DNA of 64,000 nucleotides from Amphibiibacter pelophylacis (GCF_037688875.1 NZ_JAWDIE010000008.1:62001-126000); one strand, 5' to 3'. Shown: positions 9,349 to 16,701, counted from the first letter of the stretch. The notes: a model not told the origin generated them from the sequence alone. A program made the numbers and translations.

Positions 9349-10107
9349 ATGACGGCATCGACGCGGCGCGTGCTGCTGGTCACTGGCGGCAGCCGGGGCA
9401 TCGGCGCCGCCACGGTGCGTCTGGCGGCGCAGCGCGGTGACGCGGTCGCTTTCAGCTATTTCAGCGATGCCGTCAGCGCGCAGACGCTGGTGGATCAGAT
9501 CGAATCGTCCGGCGGACAGGCGTTGGCCGTGCAGGCCGACATCGCGCAGGAAGCGGACGTGCTGCGCCTCTTCCAGACCGTGGACGAGCGTTTTGGTCGG
9601 CTTGACGCTTTGGTCAACAACGCCGCCACCATCGCGCCCATGACGCGCCTGGCCGACATGGACGCGGCGCGCATCGCCCGCCTCTTTGCCACCAACGCCG
9701 TCGGCCCCATGCTGTGCGCCCGCGAGGCCGTGCGGCGCATGTCCACCCAGCGCGGCGGCGCGGGCGGGGCGATTGTGAATATCTCGTCGCGCGCGTCACG
9801 CATCGGCGCTCCCGGCCAGTACATCGACTACGCCGCGACCAAGGCGGCCATCGACACCCTGACGGTCGGCCTGGCCAAGGAAGTCGCCGCCGAAGGCATC
9901 CGCGTCAACACCGTCGCGCCGGGCATGATCCACACAGACATCCACGCCGCTGCGGGCGATGCCGACCGCATCGCCAAAGTCCAGTCCGCCATCCCTTTGC
10001 AACGCGGCGGCGAGCCCGAAGAAATCGCCCGCGCCATTTTGTGGCTGCTGTCGGACGAGGCGTCTTATGTGACCGGGGCGTGCCTGGATGTGGCGGGGGG
10101 GCGGTAG
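9349..10107 (+). CDS. SDR family oxidoreductase
   Basis: A 252-residue classical short-chain dehydrogenase. It has the cofactor motif TGGSRGIG at residues 12-19, NNAA in LDALVNNAATIAP, the catalytic Ser in IVNISSRAS, and Tyr161/Lys165 in YAATK. The C-terminal VTGACLDVAGGR is the common FabG-like ending. It closes the beta-oxidation operon and probably reduces or oxidises a 3-keto/3-hydroxy group with NADP(H), but the substrate is unknown. The ATG at 9349 was chosen because the Rossmann strand follows immediately. Downstream DNA drops in G+C and enters the cassette array. Confidence 0.9.
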   Translation: MTASTRRVLLVTGGSRGIGAATVRLAAQRGDAVAFSYFSDAVSAQTLVDQIESSGGQALAVQADIAQEADVLRLFQTVDERFGRLDALVNNAATIAPMTRLADMDAARIARLFATNAVGPMLCAREAVRRMSTQRGGAGGAIVNISSRASRIGAPGQYIDYAATKAAIDTLTVGLAKEVAAEGIRVNTVAPGMIHTDIHAAAGDADRIAKVQSAIPLQRGGEPEEIARAILWLLSDEASYVTGACLDVAGGR

Positions 10108-10265
10108 GGACTGACCGAGGCCGCCCGGCTGATCTAGGCCATGCTCACCCAGACCTCGCCCAGAAGGCCAAAGGGATGGGCATGCAGCTGCTGTCCGCTA
10201 CAGAAGATTCCCTGAATAAAGTCTGGCGTAACTACAGTCATCGTCCACGGAACACGCGAGGCGCC

Positions 10266-10336
10266 GCCGAACGTTTGGTATGAGGAGTGACAAAAGGCGC
10301 AGCCTTTCAGGCATCCCCTCGATGGAAGGGTCAGGC
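10266..10336 (-). repeat. attC-like site, degenerate cores
   Basis: On the minus strand the site runs from GCCTGAC (one mismatch to RYYYAAC, overlapping the stop of the 142-aa gene) to GTTCGGC (one mismatch to GTTRRRY). The central stem AAAGGC-TGC-GCCTTT is perfect. The outer end GCCGAACGTTTG on the plus strand nearly copies GCCTAACGTTTG at 10767. It closes the array beside the beta-oxidation operon. Confidence 0.5.
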
Positions 10337-10759
10337 GTCACGCTTGCGCCGACTCTTGAATGCATTCACGAGTGTCTCGAAGAAGTTTGATTTTGCTTCC
10401 GTGCCGCTGATCGGTGTTGAAGTAGTCGGTGGTTCTTCCATCCAACTGCCGTCCGTTTGGCGGATCAGCTTCATATTGCCAACGACCACCTCGGCGCTCG
10501 CGTTGTGATGAACGAGCTCCACTAAGTCTGGACGAACCCACAGCGTAGCTTCAGCTGATTCGAGGAATACATTAAGTGCGTAGTCATCTGGTGAGCCACC
10601 TATGACTTGGACACCGGTTGCCGACGGAGTTGTAAACCCGTAGATCTCACCTTCCAATCCGGCGACGCCGGCGGCCACGGTTTCAGAACTGGCTCGAATT
10701 TGGACGCGATCGCCAAAGCCCGCGAAATCACTTTCAGTTGTAGGTGGATCGCCTTGCAT
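10331..10759 (-). CDS. Hypothetical cassette protein, 142 aa
   Basis: I do not recognise this protein. It is 142 residues, acidic in the first two thirds, with a probable beta-rich core (EGEIYGFTTPSATGVQVIGG, LWVRPDLVELVHHNA, EVVVGNMKLIRQTDG) and a basic tail ending FKSRRKRDA. No signal peptide or membrane segment is visible. The GEIYGFTTPSATG, PDDYALNVF, LWVRPDLVELV series resembles immunity- or SUKH-like small proteins only loosely, so no function is claimed. Its ATG lies 8 bp after a GTTAGGC core, the normal spacing for an integron cassette gene. Confidence 0.75.
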   Translation of the reverse strand: MQGDPPTTESDFAGFGDRVQIRASSETVAAGVAGLEGEIYGFTTPSATGVQVIGGSPDDYALNVFLESAEATLWVRPDLVELVHHNASAEVVVGNMKLIRQTDGSWMEEPPTTSTPISGTEAKSNFFETLVNAFKSRRKRDA

Positions 10760-10766
10760 TCTTGAC

Positions 10767-10835
10767 GCCTAACGTTTGACATAATCGGCGCCAGCGGACT
10801 TGTCGCTGGCGTCCGTGCTAATGCATGGGCTGGGC
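10767..10835 (-). repeat. attC-like site
   Basis: On the minus strand it runs from GCCCAGC (one mismatch to RYYYAAC) to a perfect GTTAGGC core at 10767-10773. The inner stem CGCCAGCG/CGCTGGCG (around 10789-10811) is perfect, and matching CATTAGC/CATAATC segments lie outside it. The stop codon of the shifted trmH frame is the TAG inside GTTAGGC. Confidence 0.65.
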
Positions 10836-11423
10836 CCTCGGTTCGCGCGCTTGTACTTTGCTTGGTACTCGCGCCGCTGCTTGGTGATTTCGTAAAGCAC
10901 GATTCCGCTGGTCGTTCCAAGGTTAAGACTTTCAATCATTCCAAACATAGGAATGGACACACAGAATGCTGACTTCTCAACAGCAAGATCACTTACGCCC
11001 CTAGATTCATTGCCAAACCCGCCAAGCGTGGGCAGGTATAATCCGCCTCATGGAGGATGTAGTTGTTCTTTCCCTTTACATGAGGTGACGTAACGATAGA
11101 TGTATACCGATATCTCTCCAGATGGGCCAAGCATTGCTCAGTGCTATCAAAGCGCTTCACGAAACTCCACTTCACCGCTGACACCGACGTTTCGGAAAGA
11201 GATTTCCGCTTCCGAATTTCCTGCCAGTCGTCTGGAAGTGACATCCGACTATCTACGACGTAGACCTTTTCTACGCCAAGTGCATTCACGTTTCGAATGA
11301 CCGTCCCTATGTTCCTGATATCCATTGGGTTTTCTATTACGGCGATCAGATACTTGCACTTGTATGGCTTGATTGCATCGGCCCGCTGCCTGACGGGCTC
11401 TTTTGTGTAGTCACTCTTGTCAC
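10769..11423 (-). pseudogene. TrmH/SpoU family RNA methyltransferase, frameshifted
   Basis: Two minus-strand frames together make one SPOUT-type RNA 2'-O-methyltransferase. The first part contains LIAVIENPMDIRNIGTVIRN (motif 1) and VEKVYVVDSR. It stops at 10993 after LAGLAMNLGA. The next frame supplies FGNESRGVSDLAVEK (motif 2) and SIPMFGMIESLNLG (motif 3), then LYEITKQRREYQ. The break is near 11015-11030, where TTGGCGGGTTTGGC looks like a small deletion from a LAV(W)FGNE-coding sequence. The start is also unclear: the GTG at 11423 after the attC core is out of frame with motif 1, so a second lesion near 11405 is possible. Sequencing error is an alternative. Confidence 0.75.
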
Positions 11424-11435
11424 CTCGTTTAGGGG

Positions 11436-11552
11436 GTCTAACGCCCAGGTTAACCGGCGCCGCAGCGCAAAGCGCGGAGGGCACCAACACTGGCCATGAA
11501 AATGGCGAAGCCATGGCCAGTGTTGGCGTCCGAGTTGAACCGACAGTTAGGC
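11436..11552 (-). repeat. attC site, complete
   Basis: A 117-bp imperfect palindrome with perfect outer cores GTCTAAC (11436-11442) and GTTAGGC (11546-11552). The left arm CAGGTTAACCGGCGCC pairs with the right arm GGCGTCCGAGTTGAACCG. An inner ACACTGGCC/GGCCAGTGT stem is perfect. This is the usual attC layout with a long variable terminal structure. In minus-strand sense it ends the 71-aa cassette and precedes the trmH cassette. Confidence 0.85.
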
Positions 11553-11702
11553 TAGGGCACATAGGAAAGGTTTGCCAAGTTCACTCAAGTTGAGTTGGGT
11601 TCGGGTATTCACATAATTCGGGATGGCGCCACAATAGACTCGGTCAAGCTATTTTCGACGCAAGGTGCTGCTTTCTATGTCGTCCAATCGGAGTGCAAAA
11701 AC

Positions 11703-11918
11703 CTAGCGTTCCATTCCGCCAGCCTCGCCTGCGGCAAATAACTTTTCTTTGCCGTTGATCTTCATACTCCATACCCTCAGACACAAGTCGTTTTCCCTGC
11801 CTTGAGACCAGTAATTTTCGATTACGATGGAGGCGCCAGTGTCAGACCAAGGTGCCGCCCATATGTTCTGATTCTCAAAGTGATTTCGAAGAGTTGAGTC
11901 GCCAACGATTTCCCACAT
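11703..11918 (-). CDS. Hypothetical cassette protein, 71 aa
   Basis: A 71-residue open frame beginning MWEIVGDSTLRNHFENQNIW and rich in Trp (five residues, for example IENYWSQGREND and LRVWSMKING). No signal peptide, membrane helix or known motif is visible, and I do not recognise it. The short single-domain form with many aromatic residues suits a small beta protein. It lies between the VOC cassette and the complete attC at 11436-11552, the expected place for a cassette gene. The 150 bp between its stop and that attC contain no other convincing frame. Confidence 0.55.
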   Translation of the reverse strand: MWEIVGDSTLRNHFENQNIWAAPWSDTGASIVIENYWSQGRENDLCLRVWSMKINGKEKLFAAGEAGGMER

Positions 11919-11994
11919 TGTATTTGCTTAATGGTTTGGTTGGAGGTTTGTTAAGCTGCACGGCAAACTGCTGTGTGGGCCAAATTCAGACCTT

Positions 11995-12396
11995 CTACTG
12001 TGCTGGTTCGTTCTTCCATGCGGCACGCTGTATGACGACGCGGTAGCCGTCTCGGTCTTCAAATGTGCGGCCGAGTCCGCGCCAGTACGGGTTGTAAGAT
12101 TCTGTCTCGGTGAAACCTGCATTCAGCATGGCGTTGCATCTGGATTTCCAAAGCAGAGGCTCGGGTACGTAGAACACCAGCAGATCCTCGGCTGTTGGTG
12201 CTGGCGCAAGCGGATGAGTTCTGCAACATGTGAACTCCAGATGAAAGTCAGCATCTGGAATGCCCAACATGACCCCGTCAAAGCCTTCGTGGTTCACGAA
12301 TCTTCCGAGTTCCTGCAGCCCAAGGCCGAGCTTGTACTGTGCTTCTGCACGTTGAAGGTCTTTTACAGGGCGCGCAATTCGAAGATGAATGCTCAT
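11995..12396 (-). CDS. VOC (glyoxalase/bleomycin resistance fold) family protein
   Basis: A 133-residue protein with the paired beta-alpha-beta-beta-beta modules of the vicinal-oxygen-chelate fold. The first module is MSIHLRIARPVKDLQRAEAQY, with FHLEFTCCRTH as its third strand. The second is PEPLLWKSRCNAMLNAGF with DRDGYRVVIQ near the end. The pattern resembles YycE-like VOC proteins of unknown substrate. As a cassette gene it may protect against a small toxic compound, which is inference from the superfamily. Its ATG is about 24 bp after a GCCTAAC/GTTAGGC core at 12420. Confidence 0.85.
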   Translation of the reverse strand: MSIHLRIARPVKDLQRAEAQYKLGLGLQELGRFVNHEGFDGVMLGIPDADFHLEFTCCRTHPLAPAPTAEDLLVFYVPEPLLWKSRCNAMLNAGFTETESYNPYWRGLGRTFEDRDGYRVVIQRAAWKNEPAQ

Positions 12397-12419
12397 GAAA
12401 AAGAGAAGGTTGGTGCGAG

Positions 12420-12426
12420 GCCTAAC
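12420..12426 (-). repeat. Lone attC core site
   Basis: A perfect 7-bp core (GCCTAAC on plus, GTTAGGC on minus) with the same flank AACGTTT as the other sites. Only 15 bp separate it from the lysE stop, so there is no room for a full palindrome. It probably marks an attC that was truncated or fused during loss of a cassette. Confidence 0.5.
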
Positions 12427-12441
12427 GTTTAGCTTGCGGGG

Positions 12442-13074
12442 TCAGGCGGCACTGGTGCGCTTGCTGCTCGCCAGGAGGCCGGCGGCAACGAGAAATACGA
12501 CGCCGGTGGCCCGATTGAAAAGCTTGGCTCGACGCGGCTGCTGCAGCCACCGCTTGGCTTTGGATGCCGAGAGCGCGTAGATGGTGAGCCACAACAGCTC
12601 GAAGAAGATGAATGTGACGCCAAGCACAAGGAATTGAGGAACCTGCGGTGCGCTCGGAACGATGAACTGCGGAAACAACGCACCGAAGAAGAGAAGGGCC
12701 TTCGGGTTGCTTGCGCCGACCAGGAAGCCTTGAGCGAAAAGGCGCCCTCCTGTTGACGACTCGACACTGCCGGAGACTGCGATCTCAGAGGCGGACGAGA
12801 AGAGCGAAGTGATGCCAAGGTACGCAAGATAGGCGGCACCCAGCCACTTGAGCACGGAGAAGAGGGTTTCAGACGCTGCCAGAGCCGTGCCCAACCCAAG
12901 TGCAGAGAGGGCCATGATGCTCACGATCGCAGTCGTACTTCCCAGCGAAGCGATCAATGCTTTGCGTGCTCCGAGATTGACTGAAGTGGAAACGCACATC
13001 AGTACGCTCGGACCGGGCGTGACGGTGAGAACCAGAACCGCTGCGACGTACAAGAGCCAGGTGGCGAGGGTCAT
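12442..13074 (-). CDS. LysE/RhtB family amino-acid exporter
   Basis: A 210-residue inner-membrane protein with six hydrophobic segments. The N-terminal LysE signature TPGPSVLMCVSTSVNLGARKA (VTPGP motif at about 18-22) is clear, followed by FLVGASNPKALLFFGALFPQF, the second diagnostic segment. The family exports amino acids or homoserine/threonine-like compounds. It is carried as an integron cassette: its ATG lies 35 bp after the core of the complete attC at 13110-13191. LysE-type exporters are known cargo in chromosomal integrons. Confidence 0.9.
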   Translation of the reverse strand: MTLATWLLYVAAVLVLTVTPGPSVLMCVSTSVNLGARKALIASLGSTTAIVSIMALSALGLGTALAASETLFSVLKWLGAAYLAYLGITSLFSSASEIAVSGSVESSTGGRLFAQGFLVGASNPKALLFFGALFPQFIVPSAPQVPQFLVLGVTFIFFELLWLTIYALSASKAKRWLQQPRRAKLFNRATGVVFLVAAGLLASSKRTSAA

Positions 13075-13109
13075 AGAAGAGGTTCCTCAGGTGAAGTTGG
13101 TATTGTGCC

Positions 13110-13191
13110 GCCTAACGTTCGAGCTAACCTGCGCGCGGAGGCAGACGACGCTTGGCCGCCGTAGCGCGTCCGGTTGAGCGAGTGGTTAGGC
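13110..13191 (-). repeat. attC site, complete
   Basis: An 82-bp imperfect palindrome with perfect cores GCCTAAC (13110-13116) and GTTAGGC (13185-13191). The arms GAGCTAACCTGCGCGC and GCGCGTCCGGTTGAGCG pair with the small offsets typical of attC L/R boxes. It ends the toxin-antitoxin cassette and precedes the lysE cassette in minus-strand sense. Confidence 0.85.
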
Positions 13192-13230
13192 CGCACACGG
13201 GCGACAGGTGTTGGACGCGGAGAACCACTT

Positions 13231-13632
13231 TCAGCGTGACAACGCCTGCGCGCCTGGCAGTTTGGCGGCGCCCTTGTCGAAGGTCCAGAGTGGCTGTTCG
13301 CCCGCCTGCACGGCAAGTGCGATATGCACACAGTCCGCGAGGTCGGCGGTGCCGCTGCGATATAGATCCAGAGCAACCTCAAGTGCGCGCTCAGACTCAA
13401 ACGAAAGTTCCGCCGCCGAGAAGAGATCGGAAAGCGCGCCGATTGTCTCCTCCTTCTTGAATTCGAAGTTCGACCGCAGCACCCACTCAAGCTCCAGCGT
13501 CACGGTGATCGGCACGAACAGAGTAAGTTGCGCGCTCACGCACTTTCGTATGAGGCGCTGCGCCGCAGCCAGTTGGGCTGGGTCGTCCTCTACGATGTAG
13601 CGCACTAGGACGTTCGTATCGAGCGCAGGCAT
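13231..13632 (-). CDS. PIN-domain ribonuclease toxin (VapC-like)
   Basis: A 133-residue PIN domain. The acidic metal-binding set is visible: Asp5 in ALDTNVLVRY, Glu47 or Glu49 in LELEWVL, Asp97/Asp100 in TADLADCVHIALA, and Asp119 in TFDKGAAKL. VapC-type toxins are Mg-dependent endoribonucleases that cut tRNA or rRNA and are neutralised by the cognate antitoxin. Its start overlaps the antitoxin stop by one base, so the pair is translationally coupled. The pair forms one cassette flanked by attC sites. The specific RNA target is unknown. Confidence 0.9.
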   Translation of the reverse strand: MPALDTNVLVRYIVEDDPAQLAAAQRLIRKCVSAQLTLFVPITVTLELEWVLRSNFEFKKEETIGALSDLFSAAELSFESERALEVALDLYRSGTADLADCVHIALAVQAGEQPLWTFDKGAAKLPGAQALSR

Positions 13633-13853
13633 CAGCGCCAGGCATTCATGTCTTCGACGGCTACGCGCCTACCCTTTCGTGCCTTGAGCATGCCAGCCAT
13701 ATCAAGGATCGACTTCGTTTTGGCGCGAACGATGATGGTGCCGTCTGGTGTCACAGACCACACCAGCTTGGTACCCGGCTTGGCCTGAACCAAGGCGCGC
13801 ACATCCGCTGGAACGGTCGTCTGACCCTTAGCCGTGATAGTGGATTCGGCCAT
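13632..13853 (-). CDS. AbrB/MazE/SpoVT-type antitoxin (VapB-like)
   Basis: A 73-residue antitoxin with a swapped-hairpin AbrB DNA-binding domain at the N-terminus (STITAKGQTTVPADVRALV, then PGTKLVWSVTPDGTIIVRA). The short C-terminal tail (SILDMAGMLKARKGRRVAVED) would wrap the PIN toxin. Such proteins bind their own operator and repress the toxin-antitoxin pair. The GTAAGGAGTC-like leader just upstream gives a good ribosome site. The order antitoxin then toxin is standard. Confidence 0.9.
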   Translation of the reverse strand: MAESTITAKGQTTVPADVRALVQAKPGTKLVWSVTPDGTIIVRAKTKSILDMAGMLKARKGRRVAVEDMNAWR

Positions 13854-13935
13854 CTCGACTCCTTACTTGTGCATTCATAGTAAGGGAAAGGTCGGCCGGG
13901 TGCAAGTAGGCCGGGTGATGACGGGTCTTTGCGCG

Positions 13936-14013
13936 GCCAAACGCTCAAGCTCAACTGCGGGCTTGCCGCAGCGAAGCGGAGGCAAGACCGTCGGCTGGAG
14001 CGCCTTGTTAGCT
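13936..14013 (-). repeat. attC-like site, degenerate cores
   Basis: A 78-bp palindrome bounded by GCCAAAC (13936-13942) and GTTAGCT (14007-14013), each one base from the core consensus. Inner arms GGCTTGCC/GGCAAGACC and CGCTCAAGCTCAAC/GTCGGCTGGAGCG pair imperfectly. It marks the end of the array next to the Ada-like gene. Its position suggests the boundary with the ancestral chromosome. Confidence 0.6.
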
Positions 14014-14030
14014 ACTGCGCTGGGTATGCA

Positions 14031-14969
14031 CTAATTCGCGTCTGCGCCCACCAACTCCGCCCCAGCCGCCTCCAGCCCGATCAGCGCCGCCTTGCGCGCC
14101 GCCCCCCAGCGGTACTGGCCGATGCGGGCGCTGCCCTGGATGACGCGGTGGCAGGGGATGAGGCAGGCCAGGCGGTTGGCGGCCAGCGCGCTGCCGACGG
14201 CACGCTGCGCCTGCGGCTGGCCGATGCGCTGCGCCAGCGCGCCATACGACATCAGCTGGCCGGGTGGAATGCGCAGCAGCGCTTCCCAGACCTTGATCTG
14301 GAAGGGGCTGCCGCGCAGCCACAGCGCCAGTGGCTGATCGGGGGGCGCGGCGCGGGTGGGGCCAAACACGCGGGCCAGCCAGTCGGCGGCGGCGCTGTCG
14401 TCGCGCTGCCAGGTCGCGTGGGGCCAGTCAACAGCCAGCGCGGCGGGAATGGCTTCGGCGCTGACCGTGTCGTCCCAAGGCTCAAACGCCAGATGGCACA
14501 AGCCGCGCGGCCCCCAGGCCAGCCAGGCGGGGCCCAGCAGGCTGGCAGCGCGGCCCCACTGCAGCGTCAGGCCCGCGCCGCCCGCTCGGACTTCGCCCGG
14601 CGTCATCGCCTGCCAGGTCAGCAGGCTGTCGTGCAGGCGGCCCGGACCGGACAGGCCCGCGCCCAGAGCGGCGTCCAGCACGGTTGCGCCCTGGCGCAGC
14701 AGTTCGGCGGCGTGACGCTGGCCCAGAAACTGCACGAAGCGTTTGGGCGACACGCCCGCCCACTGCGTGAACACGCGCTGGAAGTGGCCGGGGCTCAGGC
14801 CCGCATCGGCCGCCAGATCGTCCAGCGGCGGCGCATTTTGACCCGCCTCCAGCAGGCGGTGGATGACGCGTTCGACGCGCTCGTAATGCGCCTGCGCCTG
14901 CGCCGCGCTCAGGCCATTGGGCCATGCGGGCAGGACAAAGCGGTGAAGGTGGGGCTGCGGCGTGTTCAT
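14031..14969 (-). CDS. AraC-type HTH plus methylated-DNA-protein-cysteine methyltransferase (Ada-like)
   Basis: A 312-residue protein joining an N-terminal AraC helix-turn-helix (about 35-115: HYERVERVIHRLLE, LSPGHFQRVFTQWAGVSPKRF) to a C-terminal O6-alkylguanine-DNA alkyltransferase. The acceptor Cys273 sits in IPCHRVI, preceded by FQIKVWEALLRIPPGQLMSYG. It lacks the N-terminal zinc Cys4 domain of full Ada, so it probably repairs O6-methylguanine and may also bind DNA. The ATG at 14969 was preferred to one 36 bp upstream, since the MNTPQPH start is better placed. It is next to the array boundary. Confidence 0.9.
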   Translation of the reverse strand: MNTPQPHLHRFVLPAWPNGLSAAQAQAHYERVERVIHRLLEAGQNAPPLDDLAADAGLSPGHFQRVFTQWAGVSPKRFVQFLGQRHAAELLRQGATVLDAALGAGLSGPGRLHDSLLTWQAMTPGEVRAGGAGLTLQWGRAASLLGPAWLAWGPRGLCHLAFEPWDDTVSAEAIPAALAVDWPHATWQRDDSAAADWLARVFGPTRAAPPDQPLALWLRGSPFQIKVWEALLRIPPGQLMSYGALAQRIGQPQAQRAVGSALAANRLACLIPCHRVIQGSARIGQYRWGAARKAALIGLEAAGAELVGADAN

Positions 14970-15066
14970 GCCCGCAGTGTGCCCAAAGCGAAGGGGCGGC
15001 ACCACCCGGAAATCAACCCGGCCGGTCCGCCCCTGTGAACCGCCGGGAGTGGCGGCCTGGCAGCGA

Positions 15067-15912
15067 TCAGCGCTGCACCATGGCCATCAGGCGCGCGATG
15101 CGCTCTTCGGTGGGCGGGTGGGTGGAGAACAGCCCGCGCAGGCCACCGCCGGACAGCGGATTCATGATCATCATCTGCGCGGTTTCGGGGTGGCGCTCGG
15201 CCGATTCCATCGGGATGCCCTGGGCGTAGCGGTGGATTTTGTCCAGCGCCGAGGCCAGCGCCGCCGGATCGCCGCTGATTTCGGCGCCGCCCCGGTCGGC
15301 CTCGTACTCACGCGCGCGGCTGATCGCCATCTGGATCACGCTGGCGGCCATGGGCGCCAGGAACATCACCAGAATTCCCGCGATCGGGTTGGCCGGACGG
15401 CCTTCGCTGTCGCGTCCGCCAAAAAACATGGCGAAGTTGGCCAGCATGGAAATCGCACCCGCCATGGTCGCGCTGATGGTCGAGATCAGAATGTCGCGGT
15501 GCTTGACGTGCGCCAGCTCGTGCGCCATCACACCGCGCAGTTCGCGCTCGGACAGCACGCGCAGGATGCCCGTCGTGGCCGCAACAGCGGCGTTGGCCGG
15601 GTTGCGGCCGGTGGCGAAGGCGTTGGGCGCATCTTCCTGGATCAGGTAGACGGCGGGCATGGGCAGTTCGGCCTTCTGGGCCAGCTCCTGGACCATGCGG
15701 TAGAACTGCGGCGCGGTGGTTTCGTCCACGCGCTGCGCGTTGTGCATTTTCAGCACCATTTTGTCCGAGAACCAGTAGCTGAAGAAGTTCATGCCCAGCG
15801 CCACCACCAGCGCGATCATCATGCCCTGCGCGCCGCCCAGCCATTGGCCGATCAGCAGAAACAGCGCGGTGATGCCCGCCATGAGCACGGCGGTCTTGAA
15901 GATGTTGAACAT
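15067..15912 (-). CDS. htpX: Membrane zinc metalloprotease HtpX
   Basis: A 281-residue M48 protease of the inner membrane that degrades misfolded membrane proteins. Two N-terminal membrane helices (about 7-26 and 29-47) precede the zinc motif HELAH at residues 131-135 in GVMAHELAHVKHRD. A pair of helices at 140-195 follows, then REYEADRGGAEIS (201-213) providing the third ligand. Length is typical of the short beta-proteobacterial HtpX. It stands alone between the Ada-like gene and yceH. Stress induction is expected from the family but no heat-shock promoter was identified. Confidence 0.95.
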   Translation of the reverse strand: MFNIFKTAVLMAGITALFLLIGQWLGGAQGMMIALVVALGMNFFSYWFSDKMVLKMHNAQRVDETTAPQFYRMVQELAQKAELPMPAVYLIQEDAPNAFATGRNPANAAVAATTGILRVLSERELRGVMAHELAHVKHRDILISTISATMAGAISMLANFAMFFGGRDSEGRPANPIAGILVMFLAPMAASVIQMAISRAREYEADRGGAEISGDPAALASALDKIHRYAQGIPMESAERHPETAQMMIMNPLSGGGLRGLFSTHPPTEERIARLMAMVQR

Positions 15913-16004
15913 GTGAGAATCCTCCTGATACCCCAGATGGGGACAGACATCGTAATGTCAATGGGCCGGGCTGGATAGCGCCCTGTGGCGCAGCAATACT
16001 TCGC

Positions 16005-16685
16005 TTATTGCGAATCTTCCGGCGGCGATACGCCCAGCTGTTCCTGAAGATGCGTCAGTTGCGCCTGCAGCCGGGCGGTCAGCGCTTCCAGCTCGGTCAC
16101 GCGCCCGGTCAGATCAGCCAGCGGGCCGCTGCCCGCGCCCGTCGCCGCCGGGCGGACCGACGCACTGGCCTCGACCGGGCCGCACAGCAGGTGGGCCCAG
16201 CGGGTTTCGCGCTCGCCCGGGGCGCGTTCCAGAGGCCGCACCAGCGCGCCGCCGCGATCTTCGGCACGCTCGTGCATCTCGTTCAGAAAACCTTCAACCG
16301 AGGCGATGTCCAGAAAGCGGTACCAGCGCTCGGTGTTCAGGCGCAGCTCGCCCGCCGTCTGCGGGCCACGCAGCATGAGCAGCCCCAGCAGCACAGCCGA
16401 CTGCTCGGGCACGCCGATGCCGCGCTGCGCGTTGTGCTCGAAACGCGGCACGCGCCCGCCCGGCGCATCAACGACCAGGCGGCGCTGGCGCAGGCCGTCC
16501 AGCGCCAGGCTGACATCGGCTTCAGACAGGTTCATCACCGGGTCGCGGCTGGATTTCTGGTTGCAGCCCAGCAGCAGGCTGTTGAGCGTCAGCGGGTAGC
16601 TGTCGGGCACGGTGCGCGCCTTCTCCATCAGCGTGCCCAGCACGCGGGCCTGTTCGGGGCTGAGGGGCTCGGTGGTGAAATCCAT
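16005..16685 (-). CDS. YceH family (DUF480) protein
   Basis: A 226-residue cytosolic protein with two winged-helix-like halves. Family landmarks are LSPEQARVLGTLMEKARTVP at the N-terminus, YPLTLNSLLLGCNQKSSRDP, and LLMLRGPQTAGELRLNTERWY in the second half. A coiled coil (TGRVTELEALTARLQAQLTHL) ends it. The molecular function of YceH is not known. The start at 16685 was taken where the conserved region begins; longer upstream frames overlap fmt. It may be co-transcribed with fmt, 16 bp upstream. Confidence 0.9.
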   Translation of the reverse strand: MDFTTEPLSPEQARVLGTLMEKARTVPDSYPLTLNSLLLGCNQKSSRDPVMNLSEADVSLALDGLRQRRLVVDAPGGRVPRFEHNAQRGIGVPEQSAVLLGLLMLRGPQTAGELRLNTERWYRFLDIASVEGFLNEMHERAEDRGGALVRPLERAPGERETRWAHLLCGPVEASASVRPAATGAGSGPLADLTGRVTELEALTARLQAQLTHLQEQLGVSPPEDSQ

Positions 16686-16701
16686 GCGCTGTCCTTGTTC
16701 T

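Larger units (their letters stand above)
10266..14013 (-). mobile_element. Integron cassette array without integrase (CALIN)
   Basis: A 3.7-kb stretch of lower G+C than either flank holds small, mostly unrelated genes, all on the minus strand. They are separated by imperfect palindromes bounded by RYYYAAC and GTTRRRY core sites. Several genes begin within about 10-40 bp of a GTTAGGC-type core, as integron cassettes do. Two sites (11436-11552 and 13110-13191) are complete attC sites; the others carry one mismatch in one or both cores. No tyrosine recombinase gene occurs in the window and both flanks are chromosomal genes, hence CALIN. It contains six cassette-like units: toxin-antitoxin pair, LysE, VOC, 71-aa unknown, TrmH pseudogene and 142-aa unknown. 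Confidence 0.8.

Noticed and set aside
10140..10265. Possible remnant of an antitoxin-like C-terminus (LLSATEDSLNKVWRN) after the SDR gene
   Set aside because: Only about 15 residues look familiar, there is no start context, and the frame runs on as noise.
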